A DNA stretch of 25,396 nucleotides from a virus. Both the position numbers and the translations under genes were made by a program. This document shows positions 15,347 through 21,891 of this stretch, piece by piece. Numbering within the stretch: the first letter of the stretch is position 1; every line of letters begins with the position of its first letter. The stretch is taken from positions 1 to 25,396 of the IMG/VR virus record IMGVR_UViG_3300042691_006821. One strand, given 5' to 3'. Below the pieces are notes generated by a model. The model was not told the origin of the DNA and searched no databases. It worked only from the letters and a program-made list of their open reading frames with translations.

Positions 15347-15591
15347 GGCTTATCCCCAAACAGCGCGTCCATACCCTTCTCGGTGATCTTCCACAGCCGT
15401 GATTCCTTGTAGTTGCCGGTGCCCTTGTCGTCACGCAAACCAACGCCGTCGATCAGCCCATCATCGTACATCTGCTGTAGGTATGCGTGCGACACGCGGC
15501 CCAAGTCGCTTTCGCGCATATACCCCTTCCGCCAGATGTGCTTCGGCGTCTCGTGCATCAGTTGCAGAATCTTCTTGGTCTTGTCGCTCAT
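15343..15591 (-). CDS. Small winged-helix-like protein, unknown
   Basis: 82 residues, MSDKTKKILQLMHETPKHIW, then YMRESDLGRVSHAYLQQMYDD-type helices, a GLIDGVGLRDD turn and a final strand/helix, KESRLWKITEKGMDALFG. The order helix-helix-helix-two strands, ending with 'W.ITEKG..aL', is typical of winged-helix domains, so DNA binding is possible. It starts 1 nt after the methyltransferase stop and may be co-regulated with it. No specific family is recognised. Confidence 0.65.
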   Translation of the reverse strand: MSDKTKKILQLMHETPKHIWRKGYMRESDLGRVSHAYLQQMYDDGLIDGVGLRDDKGTGNYKESRLWKITEKGMDALFGDKP

Positions 15592-15592
15592 C

Positions 15593-17092
15593 TCATCCCT
15601 CCTGTTTCATCATTTCGTCCACCATCTGGATCCTAGTGCCCAGCCACCGCATCACCGGCACCGCCATGGAGTTGCCCAGCGCCTTGTATCGAGGCCCGTC
15701 AGCGGCAGGCTTGCCGCGATACGGCACCGCCGTGTAGTCGTCAGGGAAGCCTTGCAGGCGCTCGCACTCGCGCGGCGTCAGGCGGCGGACGGCCATGGCG
15801 TGCATGACAGACGGAACGGCAGTGCTGCCGTTGTTCACGGCTTGCAGCGTTGGCGAGTATTCCTCTGTGACGAACGCACCGCCCGCCGCTTCGGACTGGC
15901 CGGATTTGAACGCAATGGCCGGCTGCATCACATAGTCGCCGCCCTGGTTGCCGCCGACCGGGTTGGTCATCAGCGGCTGGGCACCGTCTACCTCGCGGGC
16001 CTTGAAGTCTTTGCCGCTGTTCTGCGGCATGATGGAATAGGCCACCAGCGGCGCCGCATCACCCTTGCCGGTTTCACCCGACTGCGCCTTGAGCGGCGGG
16101 ACGATGGTGTCAGGCGCGCCGCGTCCGTTGCGGGCGTAGCGGGACTCGAAGGCCACAGCCGGCGGATGCGCGCCCGCCGCGAGCGGATGGCACGGGTCGC
16201 CCGGCTTCGGGTTGCTGTAGTTCGACGCGCTGGTGATCTGGGTGGTGTCAAAGGCGATGGCTGTCGGGTTTTTCGCGCCCATCGAGGGGGCCAGGTCGGC
16301 CGTCGTGGCGCATTGCGTTCCCGAGAGGTTTTGCGGGAAGGCAATCAGCCCTTCCATCGTATCAACGTCCGTGCCAGGCGGTCGGTGGCCTCCAGTACGG
16401 TTGCCGCCAGCCCGCAGCGTCGGGTGCAGGTCAGCCGCGATCAGGTGCCCGCTGGCCGCTCCATGCGCGCCGGGGTCATAGCCGCCTGTTCCAGCGCGAG
16501 CCTCAAGGGTTCCGGCAACTCTCTGCCCCGTGCTGCGGCGCGGCGCAGGATCCCCGCGCAGGCTTTCGCGCTCAAATAGAACCGCTGCGGCAGGTCGCCA
16601 GTCTCCAAGATATCCGACAACGAACACACGCTTGCGTCGTTGGGCCAGTCCGAAATACTGAGCGTCAAGAACTCGGTAGGCAAACCCATACCCGCACTCT
16701 GCCAGCGCCCCGAGGATGGAGCCAAAGTCCCGTCCTCCGTTTGACGACAGGACTCCGGGGACGTTCTCCCAAACCAGCCAGCGGGGCCGTGTTCGAAGAG
16801 CAAGCCGACAGAACTCGAGGGCCAGGTTGCCACGGTGGTCACCCAGTCCGCCGCGCAGGCCGGCGACGCTGAAACTCTGGCAGGGGGTTCCACCCACAAG
16901 AAGGTCGATTGCTCCAACGTCCGTCTCCTCAATGGTGGTGAAGTCGCCGAAGTTACGGACGGCGGGATAATGATGTGCCAGAACGGCAGACGGGAACTTG
17001 TCGATCTCGGCGAAGCCTGCGGCCCGCCAGCCGAGCGGATGCCATGCGACCGTCGCGGCCTCGATGCCGGAGCATACGGACAGGTAGCGCAT
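15593..17092 (-). CDS. C5 cytosine DNA methyltransferase with repeat-rich recognition region
   Basis: 499 residues from the ATG at 17092, which overlaps the upstream stop as TGATG; the frame is open further upstream, but that is the neighbour's shadow. All key C5-MTase motifs are visible: motif I (LSVCSGIEAATVAWHPLG, SAM binding), motif IV GGTPCQSFS with catalytic Cys71, motif VI ENV at Glu109, motif VIII QRRKR at 151-155, motif IX RRLTPRECERLQGFPDDY, motif X YKALGNSMAVPVM. The variable region between VIII and IX is unusually long (about 280 residues) and holds about five degenerate units, each starting (I/V)A(F/Y) and mostly carrying a P-L-x-A or S-P-T-L-x-A element. It methylates cytosine in a sequence that cannot be read from the protein. 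No restriction enzyme gene is nearby, so it likely protects phage DNA from host restriction. Confidence 0.93.
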   Translation of the reverse strand: MRYLSVCSGIEAATVAWHPLGWRAAGFAEIDKFPSAVLAHHYPAVRNFGDFTTIEETDVGAIDLLVGGTPCQSFSVAGLRGGLGDHRGNLALEFCRLALRTRPRWLVWENVPGVLSSNGGRDFGSILGALAECGYGFAYRVLDAQYFGLAQRRKRVFVVGYLGDWRPAAAVLFERESLRGDPAPRRSTGQRVAGTLEARAGTGGYDPGAHGAASGHLIAADLHPTLRAGGNRTGGHRPPGTDVDTMEGLIAFPQNLSGTQCATTADLAPSMGAKNPTAIAFDTTQITSASNYSNPKPGDPCHPLAAGAHPPAVAFESRYARNGRGAPDTIVPPLKAQSGETGKGDAAPLVAYSIMPQNSGKDFKAREVDGAQPLMTNPVGGNQGGDYVMQPAIAFKSGQSEAAGGAFVTEEYSPTLQAVNNGSTAVPSVMHAMAVRRLTPRECERLQGFPDDYTAVPYRGKPAADGPRYKALGNSMAVPVMRWLGTRIQMVDEMMKQEG

Positions 17093-17394
17093 CACCGCGC
17101 CCCCGTGGCACGACCGGCAGCAGATGCTGCGCCATGGCGCGACAAAGCCTCCTGAACGGATGGAGGGCAATACTGAATGCCGTACTGCTCCGACGCCCAC
17201 AGAACGAACGCTTCGGCGTGCTTGTCCGCATAGCCGGTAGCCTTGTCGATCATCGCCTCAAATCTGGTGGCGGGCTTGTTGGGCCATGCAATGCCAGTGT
17301 CTGCCGTGAACTGCTTCTGGGCGTCAAGCTGCCTGTAAACCCACTCGATGTAGCCGCGCCAAGCTGGGTAGCCAAAGTCTGCGTCGGTTACCAT
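17092..17394 (-). CDS. 100-aa hypothetical protein next to the methyltransferase
   Basis: ATG at 17394 has GGAGGT 6 nt upstream; the in-frame GTG at 17400 would leave no spacing, so the ATG is chosen. The product (DADFGYPAWRGYIEWVYRQL, then TGIAWPNKPATRFEAMIDKA, YADKHAEAFVLWASEQYGIQ) is helical and rich in Trp/Tyr, and family unknown. The stop overlaps the methyltransferase start (TGATG). Its last codons contain one copy of a 37-bp repeat whose other copy lies upstream of its own start. It may be a small partner of the methyltransferase, but that is only suggested by coupling. Confidence 0.65.
   Translation of the reverse strand: MVTDADFGYPAWRGYIEWVYRQLDAQKQFTADTGIAWPNKPATRFEAMIDKATGYADKHAEAFVLWASEQYGIQYCPPSVQEALSRHGAASAAGRATGAR
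17106..17142 (-). repeat. 37-bp repeat, copy A (upstream of the methyltransferase)
   Basis: Conserved blocks are TGGCACG, nine variable bases, AGATGCTGC, one variable base, CCATGGCGCGA. Copy B at 17411-17447 has the same blocks and spacing. This copy ends 14 nt before the methyltransferase ATG and also encodes the C-terminus of the 100-aa protein. It overlaps the 12-bp palindrome GCGCCATGGCGC (17129-17140) and the inverted repeat CAGCA-GA-TGCTG. Confidence 0.7.
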
Positions 17395-17600
17395 CAGCAC
17401 ACCTCCACGGTGGCACGGGCGACCTTAGATGCTGCCCCATGGCGCGAACCGCCAACCGGGCCGTGACAAACGCCGTTGATTTCGTTGAGATTTACCTGTT
17501 CATCTGGAACAGCGTTGTTTCCAACTCGCCTGCTAACCCATTGACGGCTAGTGCGCGAACACATAGCGAACGCGGTGGAAAACCCGCAGAAATCCGCCAT
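17394..17600 (-). CDS. Questionable ORF adjoining attP, ends with the repeated SRHGAAS segment
   Basis: ATG at 17600 opens a 68-codon frame that ends at 17394-17396 in a TGATG overlap with the 100-aa gene. Its end (VGGSRHGAASKVARATVEVC) resembles the end of that gene's product (LSRHGAASAAGRATGAR), because both are written by the 37-bp repeat. The upstream part shows no recognisable domain and spans a likely integrase arm site. It may be a gene remnant trimmed by att recombination, a small real gene, or chance. No clear Shine-Dalgarno is visible. Confidence 0.25.
   Translation of the reverse strand: MADFCGFSTAFAMCSRTSRQWVSRRVGNNAVPDEQVNLNEINGVCHGPVGGSRHGAASKVARATVEVC
17411..17447 (-). repeat. 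37-bp repeat, copy B (upstream of the 100-aa gene)
   Basis: Same blocks and spacing as copy A (17106-17142), offset by 305 bp. It ends 17 nt before the ATG at 17394. Here the central palindrome is imperfect (GCCCCATGGCGC). The common position just upstream of two starts suggests a shared regulatory site, or a duplicated gene junction. Confidence 0.7.
17517..17529 (+). repeat. Integrase arm-type repeat, left arm
   Basis: GTTTCCAACTCGC, identical to 17657-17669 and close to 17678-17690. It lies about 80 bp from the tRNA-like core on the side away from int. Direct repeats flanking the core of a phage att site are the usual arm-type integrase binding sites. The binding role is inferred. Confidence 0.5.
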
Positions 17601-17605
17601 TGTCG

Positions 17606-17655
17606 GCTGACTCTTAATCAGCGGGTCCAAGGTTCGAGTCCTTGCATGCCCACCA
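17606..17655 (+). other. attP core: 3' half of tRNA-Lys (CTT)
   Basis: From 17606 the sequence reads as the 3' half of a tRNA. It has an anticodon stem-loop GCTGA-CTCTTAA-TCAGC with anticodon CTT (Lys), a 5-nt variable loop, a T arm CAAGG-TTCGAGT-CCTTG, acceptor 3' strand CATGCCC, discriminator A and CCA (17653-17655). The 5' half is missing: no GGGCATG acceptor strand or D arm lies upstream, so this is not a functional tRNA gene. It sits directly beyond the int stop and is flanked by repeats. The identity block from anticodon loop to CCA is what tyrosine integrases use in tRNA-targeted attP sites, where it restores the host tRNA on integration. Confidence 0.88.
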
Positions 17656-17656
17656 A

Positions 17657-17669
17657 GTTTCCAACTCGC
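17657..17669 (+). repeat. Integrase arm-type repeat, right arm, copy 1
   Basis: GTTTCCAACTCGC starts 2 nt after the tRNA CCA end and abuts the int stop codon. It is identical to 17517-17529. Confidence 0.5.
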
Positions 17670-18728
17670 TCATTTTCGTTTTCCAACTGCCGCCTTCTTC
17701 CGGTACGCCGACAGGGCGGTAATTCCAATGCCGGCCATCTCCGAATCCCTCGGTAGATACGTCTCGATAATCGTCGCTATCGACTTCACGGTGTGGCCGG
17801 TGACCGCCGCGATTGTCTCCCGCGTAGCGCCGCCTCGCGCCATGTGCACCACAGCCGTTCGGCGTAGATCGCGGAACTGGATAGACGCTCGGACGCCAGC
17901 CTTGGCGCGAACCTCGGCAAACTTCTTTCTGAACAGATGCTCGGAGTAGGGCGCGCCAGTCGCCTCGCAGACCACCAGCGTCTCGTCGCCGCCCCAGGTC
18001 TTGATGGCACGCATAGCGTCCGGTGTTAGTGGCACGTTCACCAGCGCGCCGGTCTTGCGTTGCTTGACCTCGATGCTGCCGACCTTCACCTGGCCGCTGG
18101 TCGCCACCAGAACGTCGCCTTCGCGCTGCCCGGTATCGTAACCCAGCCGAACAGCCAGCGCCATTGATGGCATACCAAGGTCGAGCGCGGCGGCGATGAA
18201 AGCATCAACCTCCTCCTGCGCCCAAACCTGATCGCGCGGCGCCTGCCCGTGGATGGCTATGCCGGCCAGCGGATTCACGGCCAGCTTGCCCTCGCTCATG
18301 GCAAACTTCATCAGGATGCGAAACACGCGCATGACGGCGTTCGCCTGCCATGGGTTCTTGTAGAGCGCCCGATACCATTCCTTCACGCCGGGTGCGGTGA
18401 CTTGCTCAATGCGGAAGTCACCGCAGAACCGCTCAATCAAGTCAAGGCACTGGTCATAGCCGCGCCGCGTCTTCGGCGCTTTGCTGGTGAAGGCATGATC
18501 CGCCCGGTATCTCCCAATCAACCACGCCACGGTGTCTTTCCTGGCGGGCGCGTCGTCCTGACGCTCGGCATCAAGCGCGGCATTCAGTTCCTCGGCGCGG
18601 CGGATCGCCTCGGCCTGGTTCCGGCCAAGCGCCTCAGCGCGGAATCCAGCAGCAAGCGCCGTCCTTGACGGCTGCCAGTACCAGCCGGCCCCCTTGCGGA
18701 TCAGATGCCGAATCTTCACGGTGCCCAT
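17670..18728 (-). CDS. int: Tyrosine integrase
   Basis: 352 residues. The N-terminal ~60 residues form the arm-binding and linker region, ~65-150 the core-binding SAM-like domain (TVAWLIGRYRADHAF, KTRRGYDQCLDLIERFCG), and ~165-340 the catalytic domain. Catalytic residues are Arg202 (YDTGQREGD), Lys225 (KQRKTGA), Arg289 (FRDLRRTAV), His312 (VTGHT) and nucleophile Tyr324 (IIETYLPRD). The usual first His of the HxxR box is Arg286 here, a substitution seen in some integrases. It integrates and excises the phage at the tRNA-Lys site that lies just past its stop codon. Its start overlaps xis by 13 nt, so both come from the early-left operon. Confidence 0.95.
   Translation of the reverse strand: MGTVKIRHLIRKGAGWYWQPSRTALAAGFRAEALGRNQAEAIRRAEELNAALDAERQDDAPARKDTVAWLIGRYRADHAFTSKAPKTRRGYDQCLDLIERFCGDFRIEQVTAPGVKEWYRALYKNPWQANAVMRVFRILMKFAMSEGKLAVNPLAGIAIHGQAPRDQVWAQEEVDAFIAAALDLGMPSMALAVRLGYDTGQREGDVLVATSGQVKVGSIEVKQRKTGALVNVPLTPDAMRAIKTWGGDETLVVCEATGAPYSEHLFRKKFAEVRAKAGVRASIQFRDLRRTAVVHMARGGATRETIAAVTGHTVKSIATIIETYLPRDSEMAGIGITALSAYRKKAAVGKRK
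17678..17690 (+). repeat. Integrase arm-type repeat, right arm, copy 2
   Basis: GTTTTCCAACTGC, sharing TTTCCAACT with the other two copies. It lies within the last codons of int, 22 bp (about two helical turns) from the neighbouring copy. Confidence 0.45.
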
Positions 18729-18973
18729 GCCCTCGCCCTTTCCAGCAGCGGATCAGGCTTGTTATTAAGTTTCTTGCGGCGGTTCCAGGCAAGGTCAATC
18801 TCCTCGCGGTCCCATACTTTGCGCCCGCCTTTCTTGCCGCGCCGTTCCGGTGCGGGCCACAGACCGGCGCCGACCTCCTCGCGGAAGGTGGTCACGCCGA
18901 CACCCACATAGGCAGCGGCCTCCTCCTCGGAAAGCCCCCTCGGCCAGTTCGGGATGTCGGCGCGGATGCCCAT
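18716..18973 (-). CDS. xis: Excisionase / AlpA-type HTH DNA-binding protein
   Basis: 85 residues. A MerR/AlpA-like winged HTH: LSEEEAAAYVGVGVTTFREE (recognition helix region), then a wing with WPAPERRGKKGGRKVWDREE and IDLAWNRRKK. Such small proteins encoded just upstream of int act as recombination directionality factors that bend att DNA and favour excision. It overlaps int by 13 nt and starts in a TGATG overlap with the nuclease gene. The Xis role is inferred from fold and position. Confidence 0.8.
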   Translation of the reverse strand: MGIRADIPNWPRGLSEEEAAAYVGVGVTTFREEVGAGLWPAPERRGKKGGRKVWDREEIDLAWNRRKKLNNKPDPLLERARAWAP

Positions 18974-19344
18974 CAGCCGACTATCTCCCTAAGCGCCGCT
19001 TCCACATCTCTCCCGGTGTCCAGCGCCCAGCGCAGGTAGCGGATTTGCGCCAGAGCCTTCAGCGCATCCATTCGGAGAAACTGATCCTCGGCAAATACGT
19101 CCTGTGTGAACGCAGCCTGGCGCTTGTCGAACTCAAGATGGATGTCATGACGGAGCGGGATGCAGTTCCAGTCGCTCGCCTTCATGCCTCGGGCGTAGTT
19201 CCCGAAACTGATGTGCGCCGGGTCCACGCCCTGACCGCCCATCTCCGAGTATTCGTAGCCGCTGAACAGGCACGGCTGGTTCCGCAGGTGCTGGGTGTAC
19301 TCGCCGTCCACGACGCGGGGGTGCTTGGGGTTGTAGGCGTTCAT
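18973..19344 (-). CDS. HNH-like phage recombination nuclease
   Basis: 123 residues. A compact beta-beta-alpha-metal nuclease pattern is seen: Cys25-L-F-S28-G, VDPAHI (Asp41, His44), then GMKASDWNCIPLRHDIHLEF with His66 and His69, and a helical end. This matches small HNH-type proteins found in phage recombination operons (Ref/NinG/DUF968-like group). The usual second Cys of the CxxC knuckle is Ser28, so zinc binding may be reduced. Located between the recombination genes and xis, it may nick or trim recombination intermediates. The family assignment is by motif only. Confidence 0.68.
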   Translation of the reverse strand: MNAYNPKHPRVVDGEYTQHLRNQPCLFSGYEYSEMGGQGVDPAHISFGNYARGMKASDWNCIPLRHDIHLEFDKRQAAFTQDVFAEDQFLRMDALKALAQIRYLRWALDTGRDVEAALREIVG

Positions 19345-19820
19345 CAGCGGATCATCCCCCTATGCTCGTATTCGAAGCACAGATCGCTGAAGCGTTTCAG
19401 CGCCTCGGGGTCGGTGCGGAACTCGGTGGTGGACTTGACCCCCACACGGTAGCGAAGCTTGTCCATGGTGACGGCCTCTGTTTCGTCAGGCCGATAATCG
19501 TGATGCGGCATCGTGGGGATCAGCCACCGTTGAAAGTCGGCGGTTCCGGCCAGTACATGCGCCTTCGCAATCGCCTTGTCGGCCGGCGACTTGTCCCGCT
19601 TTACATCCTCGGGTGCCGCAGGCTGTTCGTCATCACCAATCAGGGTGACGGCGATCATAACGCGCTGCCCGTTCTTGCCGCTGGGCAGGCCACGGAAGGG
19701 GTGCTGTTCCTCGCTCTCGTGGAGTTGGAGCGTGATGGTGCGCCCGTTGGTGCTGCTGTCGCCCCAACGAAGCAAAAGCGCCTCGTCGGCGTAGATCGTC
19801 GCTTTCTGGATGCTGGTCAT
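19344..19820 (-). CDS. Conserved phage hypothetical protein next to SSB
   Basis: 158 residues, starting TSIQKATIYADEALLLRWGD, then STNGRTITLQLHESEEQHPF and a short catalytically silent beta domain with GQRVMIAVTLIGDDEQ. The second half has KSPADKAIAKAHVLAGTADF, a 'W...MPHHDYRPDETEAV' segment and a final helix. I recall similar proteins beside SSB and ERF genes in rhizobial-type phages, all of unknown function. TGATG overlaps on both sides place it firmly in the recombination operon, so a role in DNA metabolism is likely but unproven. Confidence 0.7.
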   Translation of the reverse strand: MTSIQKATIYADEALLLRWGDSSTNGRTITLQLHESEEQHPFRGLPSGKNGQRVMIAVTLIGDDEQPAAPEDVKRDKSPADKAIAKAHVLAGTADFQRWLIPTMPHHDYRPDETEAVTMDKLRYRVGVKSTTEFRTDPEALKRFSDLCFEYEHRGMIR

Positions 19821-20188
19821 CAGAACGGAATCTCCGACCCATCGTCCAGATCGTCACGCGGCGCGTGGTTTCCGCCGCTTTCTTTCGGGCTTTCCAGGCT
19901 CAGACGGTCAGCCACGACCTCCCAGACATACTTGGTCTCGCCGTCCTTCTCATACGAGCGGGTGGCGATGCGGCCCTGCACCAACACCTTGCTGCCCTTC
20001 TGGACATACCGCTCAACCACTTCCGCCGTCTTGTCGAACGCAATGCAGTTGAACCATGTCGTGTTGTCTTCGCCCTTGCGCTTTTCGCTGACAGCGACGG
20101 AGAACGACGCAACCTTGGTGCCGTTGGTTGTGGTGCGGATTTCGGACTTGCCGACGTTTCCGAGAACAATGAGGGTCTGATAACTCAT
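19820..20188 (-). CDS. ssb: Single-stranded DNA-binding protein
   Basis: 122 residues. OB-fold signature: TLIVLGNVGKSEIRTTTNGT, VASFSVAVSEKRKG, TTWFNCIAFDKTAEVVERYV, QKGSKVLVQGRIATRSYEKD, then WEVVADRLSLE. A short linker follows, ending in the acidic tip DDGSEIPF that recruits partner proteins. Length is slightly shorter than host SSBs, as usual for phage. It coats ssDNA made by the exonuclease and works with the ERF annealase encoded directly upstream. Confidence 0.95.
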   Translation of the reverse strand: MSYQTLIVLGNVGKSEIRTTTNGTKVASFSVAVSEKRKGEDNTTWFNCIAFDKTAEVVERYVQKGSKVLVQGRIATRSYEKDGETKYVWEVVADRLSLESPKESGGNHAPRDDLDDGSEIPF

Positions 20189-20925
20189 TAGAGGGCCTTT
20201 CGTGCTTCATAAGCGGCTTGGACGCGGGCGAACTGGTCGGGGGCGGTGTCGCGCAGCTTGATCAGCTTGGAGCCGGCCTCCAGCACCCAGCCCTCGTCGT
20301 TAATGTCGATCACGCCGTGTTTCTCGTTGAGGATCGAGAACACACCGCCGAGGGTGGCCGGCTCGCCCATCGCCGCCACCAGGGCGTCGGTGAACTTGAC
20401 TGCTGCCGGCGAAGGCCCTGCCGCTCCCTTATCCGTGCTTTCGGGGGCGGCTTGCTGCTCAGGCGAGGGGGTGCCTGGCACGGCGCGTGGTTGGGCCTTC
20501 TTGGGTTCGGCGGTAGACCCTTGTGCGGCCTCGTTGCCGTCATCGTCCGATGTGGCGATGTTGGCGAGCGCGGAGACGGCATATCGACGGGCGTAGGTTA
20601 ACGCTGACCCGACAGCCTGCGGGTTGTTCGGCTGGCTCACAGGCATCTCTAGCCGGCCCTCCATGCTCTCGCCGCTGCTGTGGACCAGCATGGCGCGGAT
20701 GACGATCCGGTTCTCGGACCAGCCATCGGGCACGCACATGATGGCGATCCCGTTCTCGGCCAGCACGCGGGCGGCTTCGTTCACCGCTTCCAGGTCCGCG
20801 TACTTGGACTTGAAGTGCGGGTTGCTGGCGTCCTTCGCGGCGGGCTTCATCTGCGCCTGTGCGGCGGCTAGAGCCTTAGCAAGCTGCCCGATCTTCACCG
20901 GGGCAATAGGTGTCATGTCGTTCAT
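20188..20925 (-). CDS. erf: ERF-family single-strand annealing protein
   Basis: 245 residues. The N-terminal ERF domain (~10-150) shows NPHFKSKYADLEAVNEAARV, a central VIRAMLVHSSGESMEGRLEM and the hallmark GSALTYARRYAVSALANIAT followed by SDDDGNEA. A Pro/Ala/Glu linker (~135-170) and a small C-terminal helical domain complete it. ERF proteins anneal ssDNA during phage recombination and circularisation (P22 Erf). It overlaps the exonuclease gene (ATGA) and the SSB gene (TAATG), so a full exonuclease-annealase-SSB set is co-translated. Confidence 0.93.
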   Translation of the reverse strand: MNDMTPIAPVKIGQLAKALAAAQAQMKPAAKDASNPHFKSKYADLEAVNEAARVLAENGIAIMCVPDGWSENRIVIRAMLVHSSGESMEGRLEMPVSQPNNPQAVGSALTYARRYAVSALANIATSDDDGNEAAQGSTAEPKKAQPRAVPGTPSPEQQAAPESTDKGAAGPSPAAVKFTDALVAAMGEPATLGGVFSILNEKHGVIDINDEGWVLEAGSKLIKLRDTAPDQFARVQAAYEARKAL

Positions 20926-21728
20926 GCTGCACTCCTGATGCTCAAAGCGCCCGCCTTGGAGCGTTTGACGATGATGTTGTGGCCGGCAACCTCGGAGGCA
21001 TCCTCGGGCACCAGAGCCTTGATGTTTTTCTCAGCGGCCCTGAAAGTGTCGGCAGCAGCCTTGCTGGCGATCCAGTCGGCAGCGTATGACGCCCACTCGT
21101 TCTGTCCGGTCATATCGTAGACCTTGAACGTGGTCGGCTTGGCAGCGATGACCGGCGCGTCCGATGGCGGGACGTTGAACGCCACGCAATCACGGAAATC
21201 TTCCAGCGCCTTCAGGACCGAAGCCCAATAGGCATCATCCCATTCGACCATCACCCACTCGTAGTTCTGCGTGCCATGCAGGATCGACAGGATCGCCCGC
21301 CCCGCACCCGTCAGGTACATCTGCACATGAACTTGCGGGAGATACCGCTGTACGGCGTCATCGACCTTCGAGAACGCACCGATGTGCTTGGCCTCAAAGA
21401 TCGCCGTCTCACCGTTGTATTCAACCCTGCCGTCCAGCGTGGCGCGCAGCCAATCGTTGTGCAGAACATCCTGGCGACCGGTCACCTTCATGCCGGTGAC
21501 CTTCTCGAACCACGCGACGTTGAACGGCTCAGTGTAACTGCCCATCTGCACCGGCAGCACATCCGACAAATCTTCCGGCTCGACCTGTCCGGTCTTTTCC
21601 ATCCACAGCCGGTGACGCTTTTCGGCATCGCCGCCGCAAATCGTCGGGGCTTCTGAGGCGTTGATGAAGCCCTTGCGCTCTGCAAGTGCCTCGGCGCTCA
21701 AACCATATGACACGCCATCAATCAGCAT
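20922..21728 (-). CDS. YqaJ/lambda-type recombination exonuclease
   Basis: 268 residues. A PD-(D/E)xK nuclease core is visible: INASEAPTICGG near the N-terminus, Glu67 in QMGSYTEPFN, Asp99 in LRATLDGRVEY, and Glu112-Ala-Lys114 in IFEAKHIG. This is the YqaJ-like (lambda Exo superfamily) arrangement and its length is normal. It would degrade one strand of linear DNA to give the substrate for the ERF annealase next to it. It starts inside the end of the 57-aa gene (11-nt overlap). Confidence 0.92.
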   Translation of the reverse strand: MLIDGVSYGLSAEALAERKGFINASEAPTICGGDAEKRHRLWMEKTGQVEPEDLSDVLPVQMGSYTEPFNVAWFEKVTGMKVTGRQDVLHNDWLRATLDGRVEYNGETAIFEAKHIGAFSKVDDAVQRYLPQVHVQMYLTGAGRAILSILHGTQNYEWVMVEWDDAYWASVLKALEDFRDCVAFNVPPSDAPVIAAKPTTFKVYDMTGQNEWASYAADWIASKAAADTFRAAEKNIKALVPEDASEVAGHNIIVKRSKAGALSIRSAA

Positions 21729-21891
21729 GTTTCACATCCTTCTCAGGCACATCCACATGGATGACGCTGGCCCCAACGCGCACATCGTAGTGCATCTCGC
21801 CGTGGTGAAAGCAGCGCCCGACGATGACGCCGACCACTTCCTTGCCGTCGATCTTGGCGATGGCGTTCTTGGACCATGCGGGGCGGTTCAT
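21718..21891 (-). CDS. 57-aa hypothetical protein before the exonuclease
   Basis: ATG at 21891 overlaps the upstream stop as ATGA, and the TGA at 21718-21720 lies inside the exonuclease start region. The product (NRPAWSKNAIAKIDGKEVVG, VIVGRCFHHGEMHYDVRVGA, VIHVDVPEKD) looks like a small beta barrel with SH3-like strand spacing. Family unknown. Tight overlaps on both sides argue that it is a real gene. Confidence 0.72.
   Translation of the reverse strand: MNRPAWSKNAIAKIDGKEVVGVIVGRCFHHGEMHYDVRVGASVIHVDVPEKDVKHAD

Noticed and set aside
15413-16579. 388-aa plus-strand ORF
   Set aside because: Antisense to the methyltransferase, which has all its catalytic motifs; Arg/His-rich composition typical of shadows.
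15593-17200. Longer methyltransferase start at 17200
   Set aside because: The extra residues are out of family, and the ATG at 17092 overlaps the upstream stop and is followed at once by motif I.
17580-17655. A complete tRNA-Lys gene
   Set aside because: Only the anticodon arm to CCA is present. No D arm or matching 5' acceptor strand lies upstream, so it is an att core and not a tRNA gene.
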